DNA from: Stentor coeruleus
Taxonomy: Eukaryota > Ciliophora > Heterotrichea > Heterotrichida > Stentoridae
Length of the DNA stretch: 64,000 nt
Assembly (NCBI GenBank): GCA_001970955.1
Contig: MPUH01000091.1
Span: 1-64,000 of the forward strand
Reading direction: 5' to 3'
A model generated the notes under the pieces. That model saw nothing but the letters and a program-made list of their open reading frames with translations. It did not search any database and was not told the DNA's origin. The position numbers and the translations under genes were made by a program. This document shows, in pieces, positions 32,167 through 41,819 of the stretch; within the stretch, counting starts at the first letter, position 1, and each line of letters begins with the position of its first letter.

Positions 32167-33024
32167 ATGGAAGAAAAAAAGCAAAAACTTCACAGTCCTA
32201 TAGTAGAAAACTATTTATTAGAATGCTACTTAGATTTCCAATCACTTTCTTATATCGATAAAGACTCATTAGTCTGTGAAATGATTCATATTTATAGTTC
32301 ATCCTTAGGTTTTAATCAAGAATTACTATCAAGAAAGCTTTATGATCCTCAAGCTGATAGAGTTGTTGTTATCTTAGCTAGAGATAAAATTAATAAAAGC
32401 TTATCTGGAACTGTTTATCTATGTTTTTATCAGTATGAATACCTAGAAAATGATCATTCATCAAACAACCAATATATTATTGCCATGGGAGCTTTAGCAA
32501 TAAACCCTAATAATCGTAATGAGAAGCTTGGAATTGTTCTTAATGATGCAATTAAAGATATCACTCTTAAGATTTACCATAACAAAAATTTACTTTGGGC
32601 ACAACCATATTATTCCCCTTTTAGTTTTTATTTTACATTAAAAGGTTGTACTGCTGCTGCTCCAAGTTTATTTTCAAAACAATATAACGATCTTGAAAAA
32701 TTTTATGATAAACTTCAGGGGGTATTGCCAATAAGAGGAAGTAAAGAATTAGGTAAAAGGCATTTGTATAGAGTATTTTTACCTTCGGATAGGATTCATG
32801 TTTATAATTTAAATCAAGAAAAAAACATTCCAAGTATGGCGAAATTGTTTTTGAAAGAAACTGGATTTGATCCAAATGTGGGCATTTTTGTTGTTAATGT
32901 TATAAGACTACAGAAAAATAATACGTTGAATATTGAAGCTGGGGACTATACACTTCAAAGAGTATATGTTGGAGAGATTAAGTATATTTTAGCTTCGAGA
33001 AATGGGCTTCTTCCAAAAATTTAA
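32167..33024 (+). CDS. Hypothetical protein, possible GNAT-fold acetyltransferase
   Basis: 285 aa, single exon. The middle (about 60-160) alternates strands and helices: ADRVVVILARDKI, SGTVYLCFYQYEYL, YIIAMGALAINPNNRNEKLG and VLNDAIKDITLKIY, the order expected of a GNAT fold, with NRNEKLG in the place of the acetyl-CoA loop. The classic Q/RxxGxG/A motif is not clear, so acetyltransferase function is only a suggestion. No membrane span or signal peptide. Confidence 0.7.
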   Translation: MEEKKQKLHSPIVENYLLECYLDFQSLSYIDKDSLVCEMIHIYSSSLGFNQELLSRKLYDPQADRVVVILARDKINKSLSGTVYLCFYQYEYLENDHSSNNQYIIAMGALAINPNNRNEKLGIVLNDAIKDITLKIYHNKNLLWAQPYYSPFSFYFTLKGCTAAAPSLFSKQYNDLEKFYDKLQGVLPIRGSKELGKRHLYRVFLPSDRIHVYNLNQEKNIPSMAKLFLKETGFDPNVGIFVVNVIRLQKNNTLNIEAGDYTLQRVYVGEIKYILASRNGLLPKI

Positions 33025-33935
33025 TTTGAATAAAATTAAGTTTGTTGTTAGTAAAAATTATATTTAGAAAAAGCTAGGATTAGAATTCATATTTTCAGTC
33101 TATGACAGGAAAAAACTATTGTTATTTATAGTAATTTTTAGATATCAATGGAAATGCTTATAAGAGATTTATGAGATTATAAAAAACCTTCAAAAAATCA
33201 ATATGATTTAAAAGATGTCTTACAAAAATAATAAAATTTTAATTGCAACAAAAGAGACTAGAAGCTTTTTTAGGATTAATATTAATAAATCACTATATGA
33301 ATAATTTCTACAGATTCCACTGAAAATCCAATTCTAGTTTTTAGTTTATATGCTTATATACTTTTATTTGGCTAATCTAGCTTATTATCTTGACTATTTT
33401 TTTATGTTACTCCTTAGTAAAATATATATCAAAGTTGGCTATCTATAATAAAACTTCTGAGATCTTATTATTATAAGTAGATTAGATAATAATATCAAAA
33501 TTTCTAATTTATTATGAGCAGCACAATTAGAAAAAGTAAATAACTTAAACTAGTTATTCATAAATTATTAAACACATTGCAATTAATAATCATAACTTTG
33601 AGTTGAATTGCCCTAACTTTTTACAGAGAGATTACTGTAAAACTCTAACTCCTTATTAAGCATCTATATCTATTAAAAAATTAACATTAGAAATAAATGA
33701 ACTGACCTTTTTCAAAACTACAGTTCTGCAATTAGATAAAAAAAAATGAACTTAAAAAAACTTCAAAAATACTATTAACTAATCTATTATCTAATCTATT
33801 CCTAATAAATTTATTGCTTAAAATTTGCACTCTGGATATAATAAGCTCTTCCATCTTTTAGATTCATTCGATTCATAATCCTCATCTAGTTCAATAGCTT
33901 TAGTCTCAGTATTATAAATTCTTACTACATATATA
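33025..33935. other. Intergenic, AT-rich, with stop-filled coding-like bits
   Basis: Downstream of the plus-strand gene. One 25-residue stretch at 33246-33320 (LEAFLGLILINHYMNNFY) faintly recalls piggyBac-type transposases but is too short to call. No intact gene, RNA gene or repeat seen before the minisatellite begins. Confidence 0.4.
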
Positions 33936-34620
33936 AATACCTATATAGATGATACCTGAATATATCATACCTGTTTAGAGGATACAAACTGTGTAGAGGA
34001 TACCTGAATATGCAATACAATCTATGTAAAGGATACCTGAATATGTCATACCTGTGTAGAAAATACTTTCTATATAGAGGATACTATCTGTATAGAAGAT
34101 ACCTGAATATACAATACCTATATAGAGGATACCATCTGTATAGAGGATACCTGAATATATCATACCTGCGTAGAGGATACCAGCTGTATAGAAAATACCT
34201 GAATATAGGATACGTTCTATATAGGAAATACCTGAATATAGGATACTGTCTGTGTAAAGGATACCTGAATATAACATACCTATGTAAAGGATACAAACTG
34301 TATAAAAAATACACACTATGTAGAGGATACAAACTATATAGAGGATACCTAAATATAACATACTCCCTATTTAGAGGAAACCTAAATATTTCATACTGTC
34401 TGTTTAGAGGATACCTGAATATAACATACAATCTGTTTTAGAGGATACCTTAATATAACATACAAGCTTTGTAAAGGATACCTAATTATATCATACTCTC
34501 TGTGTAGAAAATACCTGAATATAAAATACTGTCTTTATAGAAAATACCTGAATATAACATACAATCTGTTTAGAAGATACCTGAATATAACTTACCTGTG
34601 TAAAGTATACAATCTGCTTA
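33936..34620. repeat. Composite minisatellite built from 15- and 18-nt modules
   Basis: About 685 bp of degenerate tandem repeats. One module is close to GATACCTGAATATAA (15 nt); the other is close to CATACAATCTGTGTAGAG or GATACxxxCTGTRTAGAG (18 nt). They occur as 18-nt units, 30-33-nt pairs, and mixtures in irregular order. Nearly all units are multiples of three, so both strands stay open for over 100 codons and encode Tyr-rich repeats (such as GYLNITYLCKGYKLY). I do not take these as proteins. It lies in a convergent gap between two 3' ends. Confidence 0.9.
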
Positions 34621-34776
34621 ATAATTACAAATGAAAATATATTTTGCGTCATTACTCATATTGATATGATAAATAGAACTGCTTGTATCAATAATATTTT
34701 TTTTAAAGTTGCTATAATTTTCTTCAATTAGATAATCAATTTTTTTGCCAACATCTTTTAATCTAAATTGAGCTTA

Positions 34777-35493
34777 TTAGAAATTACCAGCATACAATTT
34801 ACATTGATTTTGTTCATCATTTTCTTTAGCTTTTTCAGCGGCAATATCACTTTCTAATTTTCTTATCCTAGTATTAGCCTGATCTAAAGAACTTTGTTTC
34901 GATTCTAAATAGTTTTCATATAGTTTAATTTTTTCTTGCATATTTTTAATAGTTTTATTACATTTAGTAATTTCATTTTCTAAAACTTCATTTTTTGAAT
35001 TAGCTTGTTCCAAAGATTTTTGCATTTCTTCCACTTCGATTTTATTTTTAGGTTTTTCGGTATCAATGAATTCGTTTGATGAATTTTGATTAATGGATAA
35101 TAAATTTTTAATGCTGATAATAAAATCAGATTTATTCCTATTGAGAAGTTTAAAGCTTTTTGCCCATGATACTAAATTATCAACTTGTTCATTTTCATTA
35201 TTTGCTTGATTTTTTTTCTTTTGGATATAAACTAAATTTTCTTCAAGGGAGTCTTTGATTTCAATAATCATATTATTGGCTAACTGAATAATTTCTGAGC
35301 TCAGGTTATCGAAAGCATTTTCCTTGTCTTTTATTTCGAGCATCACAGGGGCTTCATCACATGACTTGTAGTAGCATCCTGCAACTGCTGAGTGTTTTTT
35401 CATATCAGACTTGCAGAATTTGTACTGTTCTTTACAATTGCATTTAAGTATTGCTATTCTAGGGCAGTCAGGTACTCCACAACTCTTGTCCAT
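34777..35493 (-). CDS. B-box-like zinc-finger and coiled-coil protein
   Basis: 238 aa if started at the second Met (35493); the 14 residues upstream from 35535 (INLNPIYFVIIIIM) look like translated leader. Residues about 4-45 hold a metal-binding pattern, C-x4-C-x7-C-x-C-x6-C-x2-D-x5-H-x5-C, resembling a B-box. Residues about 45-120 contain helical text, and about 150-230 form a coiled coil (NKIEVEEMQKSLEQANSKNE). Layout recalls TRIM-like RBCC proteins without a RING. Function unknown. Confidence 0.75.
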   Translation of the reverse strand: MDKSCGVPDCPRIAILKCNCKEQYKFCKSDMKKHSAVAGCYYKSCDEAPVMLEIKDKENAFDNLSSEIIQLANNMIIEIKDSLEENLVYIQKKKNQANNENEQVDNLVSWAKSFKLLNRNKSDFIISIKNLLSINQNSSNEFIDTEKPKNKIEVEEMQKSLEQANSKNEVLENEITKCNKTIKNMQEKIKLYENYLESKQSSLDQANTRIRKLESDIAAEKAKENDEQNQCKLYAGNF

Positions 35494-36361
35494 TATTATT
35501 ATAATAACAAAATAGATTGGATTTAAATTAATCAAACAGAAAGAAGGTATTGCTATTTCGATTTTTAAAGTCAGATTTTAAAGTAATTTTCTAAATTACA
35601 GACAAATTATAAAGTATTTATAAACCTTAGCATACATTATACCCTATCTAAGCTATGCCAATTTTCCACAGATTTATTTTTGAGGCCAGCTAAGCTTAAA
35701 CTATAGTTTTTTATTCAACTAAACTGTTTTTACACTGTTAATATTTGTTAAGCATATTTTTTAATAAATTGTCTTAAACTTAAAAGCAAAGCTTTAATAT
35801 TGAAAGCTTATTTCCTTAGAAAGTCCTAGCTACCTAATAGAATGCCCTACAATCCTTCAGCATCAAATTCTTAAAGAAAATTAAAAAAAACATATTTTTT
35901 TTTTAAAGCAAGGAATTTTACCCTTTAGTTATAATTTTCCCAAAATTTAAGTGATCAAGGTGGATTATTTAAGTAGATTATTAAAAAATTGCTTAGGATC
36001 GCTAAGTTAAAAGCATTATAAATTGTGATTCTAATTGATTAACTAAAGATTTAAAAAAAAATATATAAGAGTTGACTAAATAATAAAGACATATGATTAT
36101 CTTCTAAAATTATTAAGTAAACAACTATTTAACCTTAAATCTTGGAAATTTATAGTATTTATTAGGTTAATATATTAAACATAATACATAATTTGAAAAT
36201 ATTTTATTAAATCATCACTTCCAAATCCTAGGTATTAAATATAGTATTCTGAGAATCCTTTGAAATTGAAGACTTATTTTATTAATACTCTAACTTTTAC
36301 TAACTAAAAAAACACTTAAATATTTATATTTTACTATAAGCATTCAAAATATATTTGAATA
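35494..36361. other. Intergenic, very AT-rich
   Basis: Left part of the longest gene-poor stretch of the window. I see only AT-rich DNA with A and T runs, no RNA gene, repeat family or coding potential. Confidence 0.5.
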
Positions 36362-36657
36362 TCAAATTTTATGATTCTCTTGTGTGAAATCAATTGATTT
36401 TATGACTGAAGATTTTCTTTGTTTATATTTTTTATCAGCTTTTGTAATAAAATTTGCATTAAAAGTTGTTCTACTCGTTCCTTTAACTTAAGTGACATTT
36501 TTGTTTTCGTAAATATATCTTATAGAATTTGTATTTTTCCCTAAGACACTACAAAAAACTATACAATATATTCTATTAAATAATAATCAAGTTTTAGACA
36601 AAACGTATTCTTTTAAATCATTCCATACAGTCTCGTTTAGAAAATCATAATTTTTAA
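36362..36657 (-). pseudogene. Decayed coding fragment, unknown family
   Basis: Two protein-like stretches on the minus strand: NYDFLNETVWNDLKEYVL (about 36590-36657) and GTSRTTFNANFITKADKKYK followed by RKSSVIKSIDFTQENHK (ending in TGA at 36362). Stops and frame changes lie between them. No family recognised. Probably an old gene remnant. Confidence 0.25.
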
Positions 36658-37472
36658 TCAGCATTTTCGCTTTAAATTTAATCCTAAAACATAATTTTTA
36701 GTTTTCAAGATTCTTTCAATATTCTGAGTTCTTTTATCTAAATCTTAATACATTTTGTATAGATAAAAATCTAACCAAACAACATCCCAAATTCATATTT
36801 AAGAAAGACATAATGAAATTATTTGATTTTCCATATGATCAAACATATAAATTTTCTTAATAAATACTAATAATTATTATATATACTCCTATTTTGATTG
36901 TGTAAATTATTATACCTATAATAATTTATATAATAAAGTTCATTTGGTCTAACTTGAGAAATTCTGTTTTGAAATATCACAAATACTCATATAAAATTCA
37001 CTTTTCCTAATCTTTTAAAGAGTATTTCATTTTAACTACCCTATTAAACTCGTGATTCTATTTTAGTCTATTTCATATCATCATGGGTATTCTGATTTCT
37101 TTCATAAAAATTTTATACGACAGAAAAACTTTTATCTAATCATTTCAAGTTAAATTATAACAAAAAGTAGAGAAAATCTTGAATTTTTATCTTTTGATAA
37201 GCAAAATTTTGTAAAATTTTGTCCAAAAGAGGATCCTTATAGCATTTCTTAAAAATTTATATTTTCCAAAAATTTACTCATTTAATCCAATATTCAGGCT
37301 CCAACTCTTAATTTACAAAATCCTTTTCTTAGTTTTATCACAAATACCCTTTCAAAGTTCTATTTCTTATTTTTAAACTAGGCTTTCCTTTGTGTCTTAT
37401 AGCATCAGAAAAATTGTCGATTTAAACCTACTAAAATTGTGATAAAAAGTCTTTTTCTTTTACAAAAACATT
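36658..37472. other. Intergenic, very AT-rich
   Basis: Upstream flank of the orphan plus-strand gene. AT content is very high; no element recognised. Confidence 0.45.
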
Positions 37473-38395
37473 ATGAGCGATTCAAAAATTATTAAAAGAT
37501 TTCTAGATTGTTCTTTTCTGATGATTTTGTAAAATTTTCAAATATAGTGAAAACTGCTAAATATGTTCCTCCTTGGTCAAGGAACTTAAAATTGGAATCT
37601 CATGCAAAAAATTCACTTCTTTGGCCTCATTTACGACTAAGCTCAAGTTTAAATATAAGTTCTTGTTGTTTGATAGAAAAATATGGTATTCTACTTCAGT
37701 CTGAAACGGATACTATGATATATAATAAATTAATGAAAGGAATCAAATCAATCGATCCTAACTGTTTTGAGAACCCGAGTATAAAAAACATAAATTCAAG
37801 GAAAGTCAAAGCTGAAACCAAGATTAGAAGCCAGTTTATCTCAAAAGGATGTCGAAAATTCCCTAAAAAAGAGTACATTAGATGTAAATTGGTCCGTGGT
37901 CACAAACGTGCTTTGCGACAAATCATGGCCAATGAAACCTATGTTAAAGACCTCATTGAAAATACCACTTATCCTAATTGTAAGCGAATATATTGGGGTC
38001 TACTTGTGAATACATTCCTAAAATACAAGGACATACTTTCAGAAATTATTCCAGTAGAAGTTGGTCCAGTTAACGAAATAATGAAGAGAAAGAAAATGAG
38101 AATTGATCATCTTAAAAGGAGTTTTAATGCGAAATTCTGTCAAGATTATTTGGAGAAAATAGAAACAAGAGAATCTTATTTTTATTATGTAGAATTTCTA
38201 TTTAGCGACTTTGACTGTGAAAAACTGATTAAAAAGTTTGGATTCAAGTGTTGTAATAGTGAAGAACACGATGAATCATGCTCATTGAAATGGTTACTTT
38301 TAAAGAATTATTGTAGTAAGATTGTATTGGAGGATATTGGAGTAGAACCTTATGTGCCTGAAGAAAAGTTTTTACCGTTGCCGTCGATATTTTAG
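37473..38395 (+). CDS. Orphan protein, about 306 aa, 5' frame uncertain
   Basis: A frame open from 37508 to TAG at 38395 encodes a basic, Cys-containing protein. It has no early Met: the first in-frame ATG is at residue 68. An ATG at 37473 gives MSDSKIIKRFLD in another frame; one extra T near 37508 would join it to FFSDDFVKFSNIVKTAKY. Recognisable segments are a basic stretch (CKLVRGHKRALRQIMANE) and a C-terminal part with several cysteines (FGFKCCNSEEHDESCSLKW). No family recognised. Either a sequencing slip or early decay at the 5' end. Confidence 0.6.
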
Positions 38396-38706
38396 ATTAA
38401 TTATAGTATTTCATTATTTTTTATCATATCGGAATTGCGTAGATGATAGGAAAAAGTAAATGTAGAATGTTTCTAACTATTTATTATGAATTTTATATGA
38501 AAAATCCTATAGGATTTAATTGAAGAAAAACTTAAAAAAAGGTTACTTTAAAATGGAAGTTTATCCCTTGTGGTTTTGAATAAGAAAAAAATAGAAGAAT
38601 TGGTTCTCTAGTGTGATGGTTTAGTTAAAATATCAATTGATGATATTAAAGATAAAATATTAGATATAAATACTAAGGATATTTAAAATTTTCTACTAAA
38701 TCTTGT
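38396..38706. other. Convergent intergenic region
   Basis: Downstream of the orphan gene and of the BEACH gene. AT-rich; nothing else seen. Confidence 0.5.
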
Positions 38707-40886
38707 CTAAAATAGTTTAGTTGGTGTTTTACTTTGTAGTTTTCGCATTTTCTTAGCTGCTTCAATGCGAGTTTTACTAAACTCATGATCATTAAAATTT
38801 TTCCCTTCAGTGTCAGGTGCACGAATAGCAAGATTTGGGGTTTTCCCTGTTTTGCTCATCTCCAAACTATTTTGTGAGTGGATATTCCCAGATTTTTCTT
38901 CGACAAACTTTAAATCTTCTTTGTTTTTTTGTGTCGCTTTTTGTATAAGGTTTTTAAGTTTAAGTATTTTTTCATTAAATTTCCCTAATTCCAATTCATG
39001 ATTGCTTTTAAGTTTATTCTTTGCTTTGTAATACTGTTCCAACATATTATTAATTCTCTGTTGATGTGCTTCCTGTAGTGTATTTAAGTATTTTTCAAGC
39101 ATTTCAGTTTCATCAACAGGTTCAGGTTGTTTATTCAACACAGGATTTTTTCTATAAACCCTCAAAGGATGAGGTGTAAAAAATATTTGTTCCGGCATCT
39201 GTCCGAATTCTCTACAAATAACCTCATAAGCTTCTCTTTCTAAATTAACCTTTAATGTACCCCAATTAACCCCATAGCAAGTATCAGGAAATAAAGAATA
39301 AGGAGTATTATCACATCTTTGTTTATATCCAAAAATTATATCAACCCATTTGTGTAAATTTTGACTAACATAATCACTTTCTAAAGCTTCACGCATAATA
39401 CAAATAAACTCTTCAGCTGATTCTGCCCAAGTAGGTAATTCAATATCTTGTAAAGTCTCATCCCCAATAGCTTGCATTTCTTTTAAATTAATTAAAAAAC
39501 TGGAATTTGAATAAAAATCTGGGGTTAATTCTTTGTAATCCCCTGTTGTTTTAACTCCAGAAATCCAAGATTTTTCTATACTTGTAAACAGTCTTTCTGC
39601 ATTAAAAAACACTTGGTTTTGGTTTCTGACTAGAAGTTCAGGAAGGGTGCGAATAAAATAGTAGTAAATTATACTTGGATTTGAATAAAATGATGAAAAT
39701 AATGATTCGCCACGTTCTTCTTGCAAAATCTCTAAATAAAAAATACTTTAAGCCTTTCAAGCCTTGAGCTTTCTAATTCCCCAACATGTTTCGACAGATC
39801 CCTATACGATGAAAAATCCTGTAAATCAACCTGGCTTTGATATTTTGTCAGAACCCAAGGGAATATAGGATATTGAGAAAAATCCACAGAAGTACGATTA
39901 GCAAGATTATTTAGCACATTTAAATATTCAAAATTACTGAGTTTCCCATAAGCCCATTGGTCCATATACTCCACAAGGTTTTCAAGAGGGTTTTTAAATT
40001 TAATTTTATTCTGCATAAACTTATAAATCCCTTCTCTTTGTTCTTCAGTTTCTAAAATAAACAATAATGGGTATAAAGAACTATACAAATCTACTCTTAA
40101 TCCATTTGACTTAGCTTGATATTTATACTTAGTACAAATATTTATATCTACAAAGTTTATATGCAATGGGTCTTTTGGCTTTGAATTCATAAGTGCATAA
40201 AAATGTATTGAACTTTGAGTCAATACAAAAGCCCCCCATTGTTCACCTTCAGGTAAAATCCTTTTGCATTTATGGTTTAACAATATTTCATCTGGATTGA
40301 AATCATCAGTATTCAAAAGCATATTGACTAATTCTTTATACCTAACACCAAATATAATCTGAGCTACTTGTTTTTCTTCACCACTTCGACCAACCATATC
40401 AAGTTCTGTGCTTAATTTAAGTAAATCGTTTTGATTCATACGAAATTCTAGGTTTTCAGTTAATTGATGAGAAATTCCTGGTGTTGGAGGATATCTTGAT
40501 ATTAAAGTACATCTTGGGATTGATATTATTAGAACTGAAGGACTATCAAATTTTGTTAATGGCGAAGGACTACGTTCACCTAATGATTTTCTTGGTTTAG
40601 AGTTTGGGGAATATGCTGCAGATGCTGAAGGGAATTTAAATGAGTAAATTAGTTCAGGGGAAGAAAGTTTAACTTTTATTAGTGAAGACTTGAAAAACTG
40701 CGGTTGGAATATTAGCGATCTTGTGCAAAGATGCAACTTTCCTTCAGAGCTAAATGGGGATTACAATTCAAAGTCTGATGATCTGAGAGATGAATGTGCG
40801 GATGAGATGAGAAACTCTCCTGGTTCTAGGAAAAAAAGATTGAAACTTGGGTCGGGTTTGGGAAAGCTGTAAAATTCTGTGAACAT
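38707..40886 (-). CDS. FAN/NSMAF-like BEACH-domain protein
   Basis: About 715 aa in three exons: 40765-40886, a 15-nt intron at 40750-40764, 39747-40749, a second intron, and the last exon to 38707. The N-terminus (SFNLFFLEPGEFLISS, EGKLHLCTRSLIFQP) matches the start of FAN/NSMAF. A GRAM/PH-like part follows, then the BEACH domain: LANRTSVDFSQYPIFPWVL, SYRDLSKHVGELESSRLERL, then YYFIRTLPELL, DYKELTPDFY, LPTWAESAEEF and SDYVSQNLHKWVDIIFGYKQ. FAN-type proteins regulate membrane signalling and vesicle traffic. Human FAN ends in WD40 repeats; here there is only a coiled-coil tail. The second junction needs a 17-nt intron (39730-39746) to hold the frame; a 15-nt cut at 39732 would not. Confidence 0.92.
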
Positions 40887-41210
40887 TTTTATGTTTATAT
40901 GAAGAGGAAGTTTGGATTTGATAGGAGGTTTTTTATAAAATAAAGTTGATTTTATATGAGATTTGTAAAAAAGTTTAAATGATGATAGGGTTTTATTTCT
41001 AAGATGTAATCATTAAGAAAAATATACAAAAAATAATAAAAAACTAAATGCACAACATAAAATATTCCATAACTTTGATTTCTCCTATATAAAACCAAAA
41101 TTGCACATTTTTTTCAAAGCAGCCAAAAACCTAAACTTAAAAAAAATACAAAAACCCCTTCTATAAACCCAGTCATACAAAAAACTTTTTCAAGTAAAAA
41201 AATTTTAAAA
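40887..41210. other. Divergent intergenic region
   Basis: Left part G/T-rich, right part (about 41040-41210) A/C-rich on the plus strand, with the switch between the two gene starts. No motif recognised. Confidence 0.5.
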
Positions 41211-41771
41211 ATGAATACTCTAGCCACAAGAGAATTTAAAATAGCAGTTCTTGGTTCTCCAGGTGTAGGTAAAAGTTCAATCTGCTTACAATTCGCTAGA
41301 AACCAATTCCCTGAAAACTATGAGCCAGCAGCGTCTGATTATTATCGTAAACAAGTAGCTTTAGATGGTGATCATATTACAGTACACATAATCGACACAG
41401 CAGGAGATGAAAAATCTTTATCAGACTTTATCTCCCAAGCTCATGGTTTTATATTAGTCTTTGACATAACAAGATCTAATTCTTTAACTGAACTTGACTA
41501 TTATTATGAGTTAATCCACAAGACAAAAAACTGCATAGAAATCCCTCTGATTCTAGTCGGCAACAAACTTGACGCGAATAATTTTAGACAAGTCCTTCAT
41601 GAAAATGCTCAAAAAGTTGCTATTCAATGGAAATGTAAGTTTTACGAACTTAGTGCTAAAAACAAAACAAATTTAGACTTGATTTTCATAGAAAGTTTAA
41701 GGCTTATAAGACAAGAATTGATTAAAAGTCGAAATGGAGAAATCGCTTGCTGCAGATGTTTTATTATGTAA
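41211..41771 (+). CDS. Ras-like small GTPase with CAAX end
   Basis: 186 aa, single exon. G1 GSPGVGKSS, G3 DTAGDE, G4 NKLD and G5 SAK are present. The effector region (FPENYEPAASDYYRKQVALD) has no close match to Rab or Rho. The C-terminus CCRCFIM ends in a CAAX box (CFIM) with further cysteines that could be palmitoylated, as in Ras/Rap proteins. The position equal to Ras Gln61 is Asp (DTAGDE for DTAGQE), which would be expected to lower intrinsic GTP hydrolysis. Convergent with the kelch gene, 48 bp apart. Confidence 0.93.
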   Translation: MNTLATREFKIAVLGSPGVGKSSICLQFARNQFPENYEPAASDYYRKQVALDGDHITVHIIDTAGDEKSLSDFISQAHGFILVFDITRSNSLTELDYYYELIHKTKNCIEIPLILVGNKLDANNFRQVLHENAQKVAIQWKCKFYELSAKNKTNLDLIFIESLRLIRQELIKSRNGEIACCRCFIM

Positions 41772-41819
41772 TGTGTTAAAAACTGTGGTATTGATTTATA
41801 GGTTTTTTTTATCATATTA

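Noticed and set aside
33246-33320. Possible piggyBac-type transposase fragment
   Set aside because: Only about 25 residues resemble the family; no catalytic Asp motifs or terminal repeats found.
33975-34441. Tyr-rich open frames on both strands
   Set aside because: They follow from a tandem repeat whose units are multiples of three; both strands are open and composition is not protein-like.
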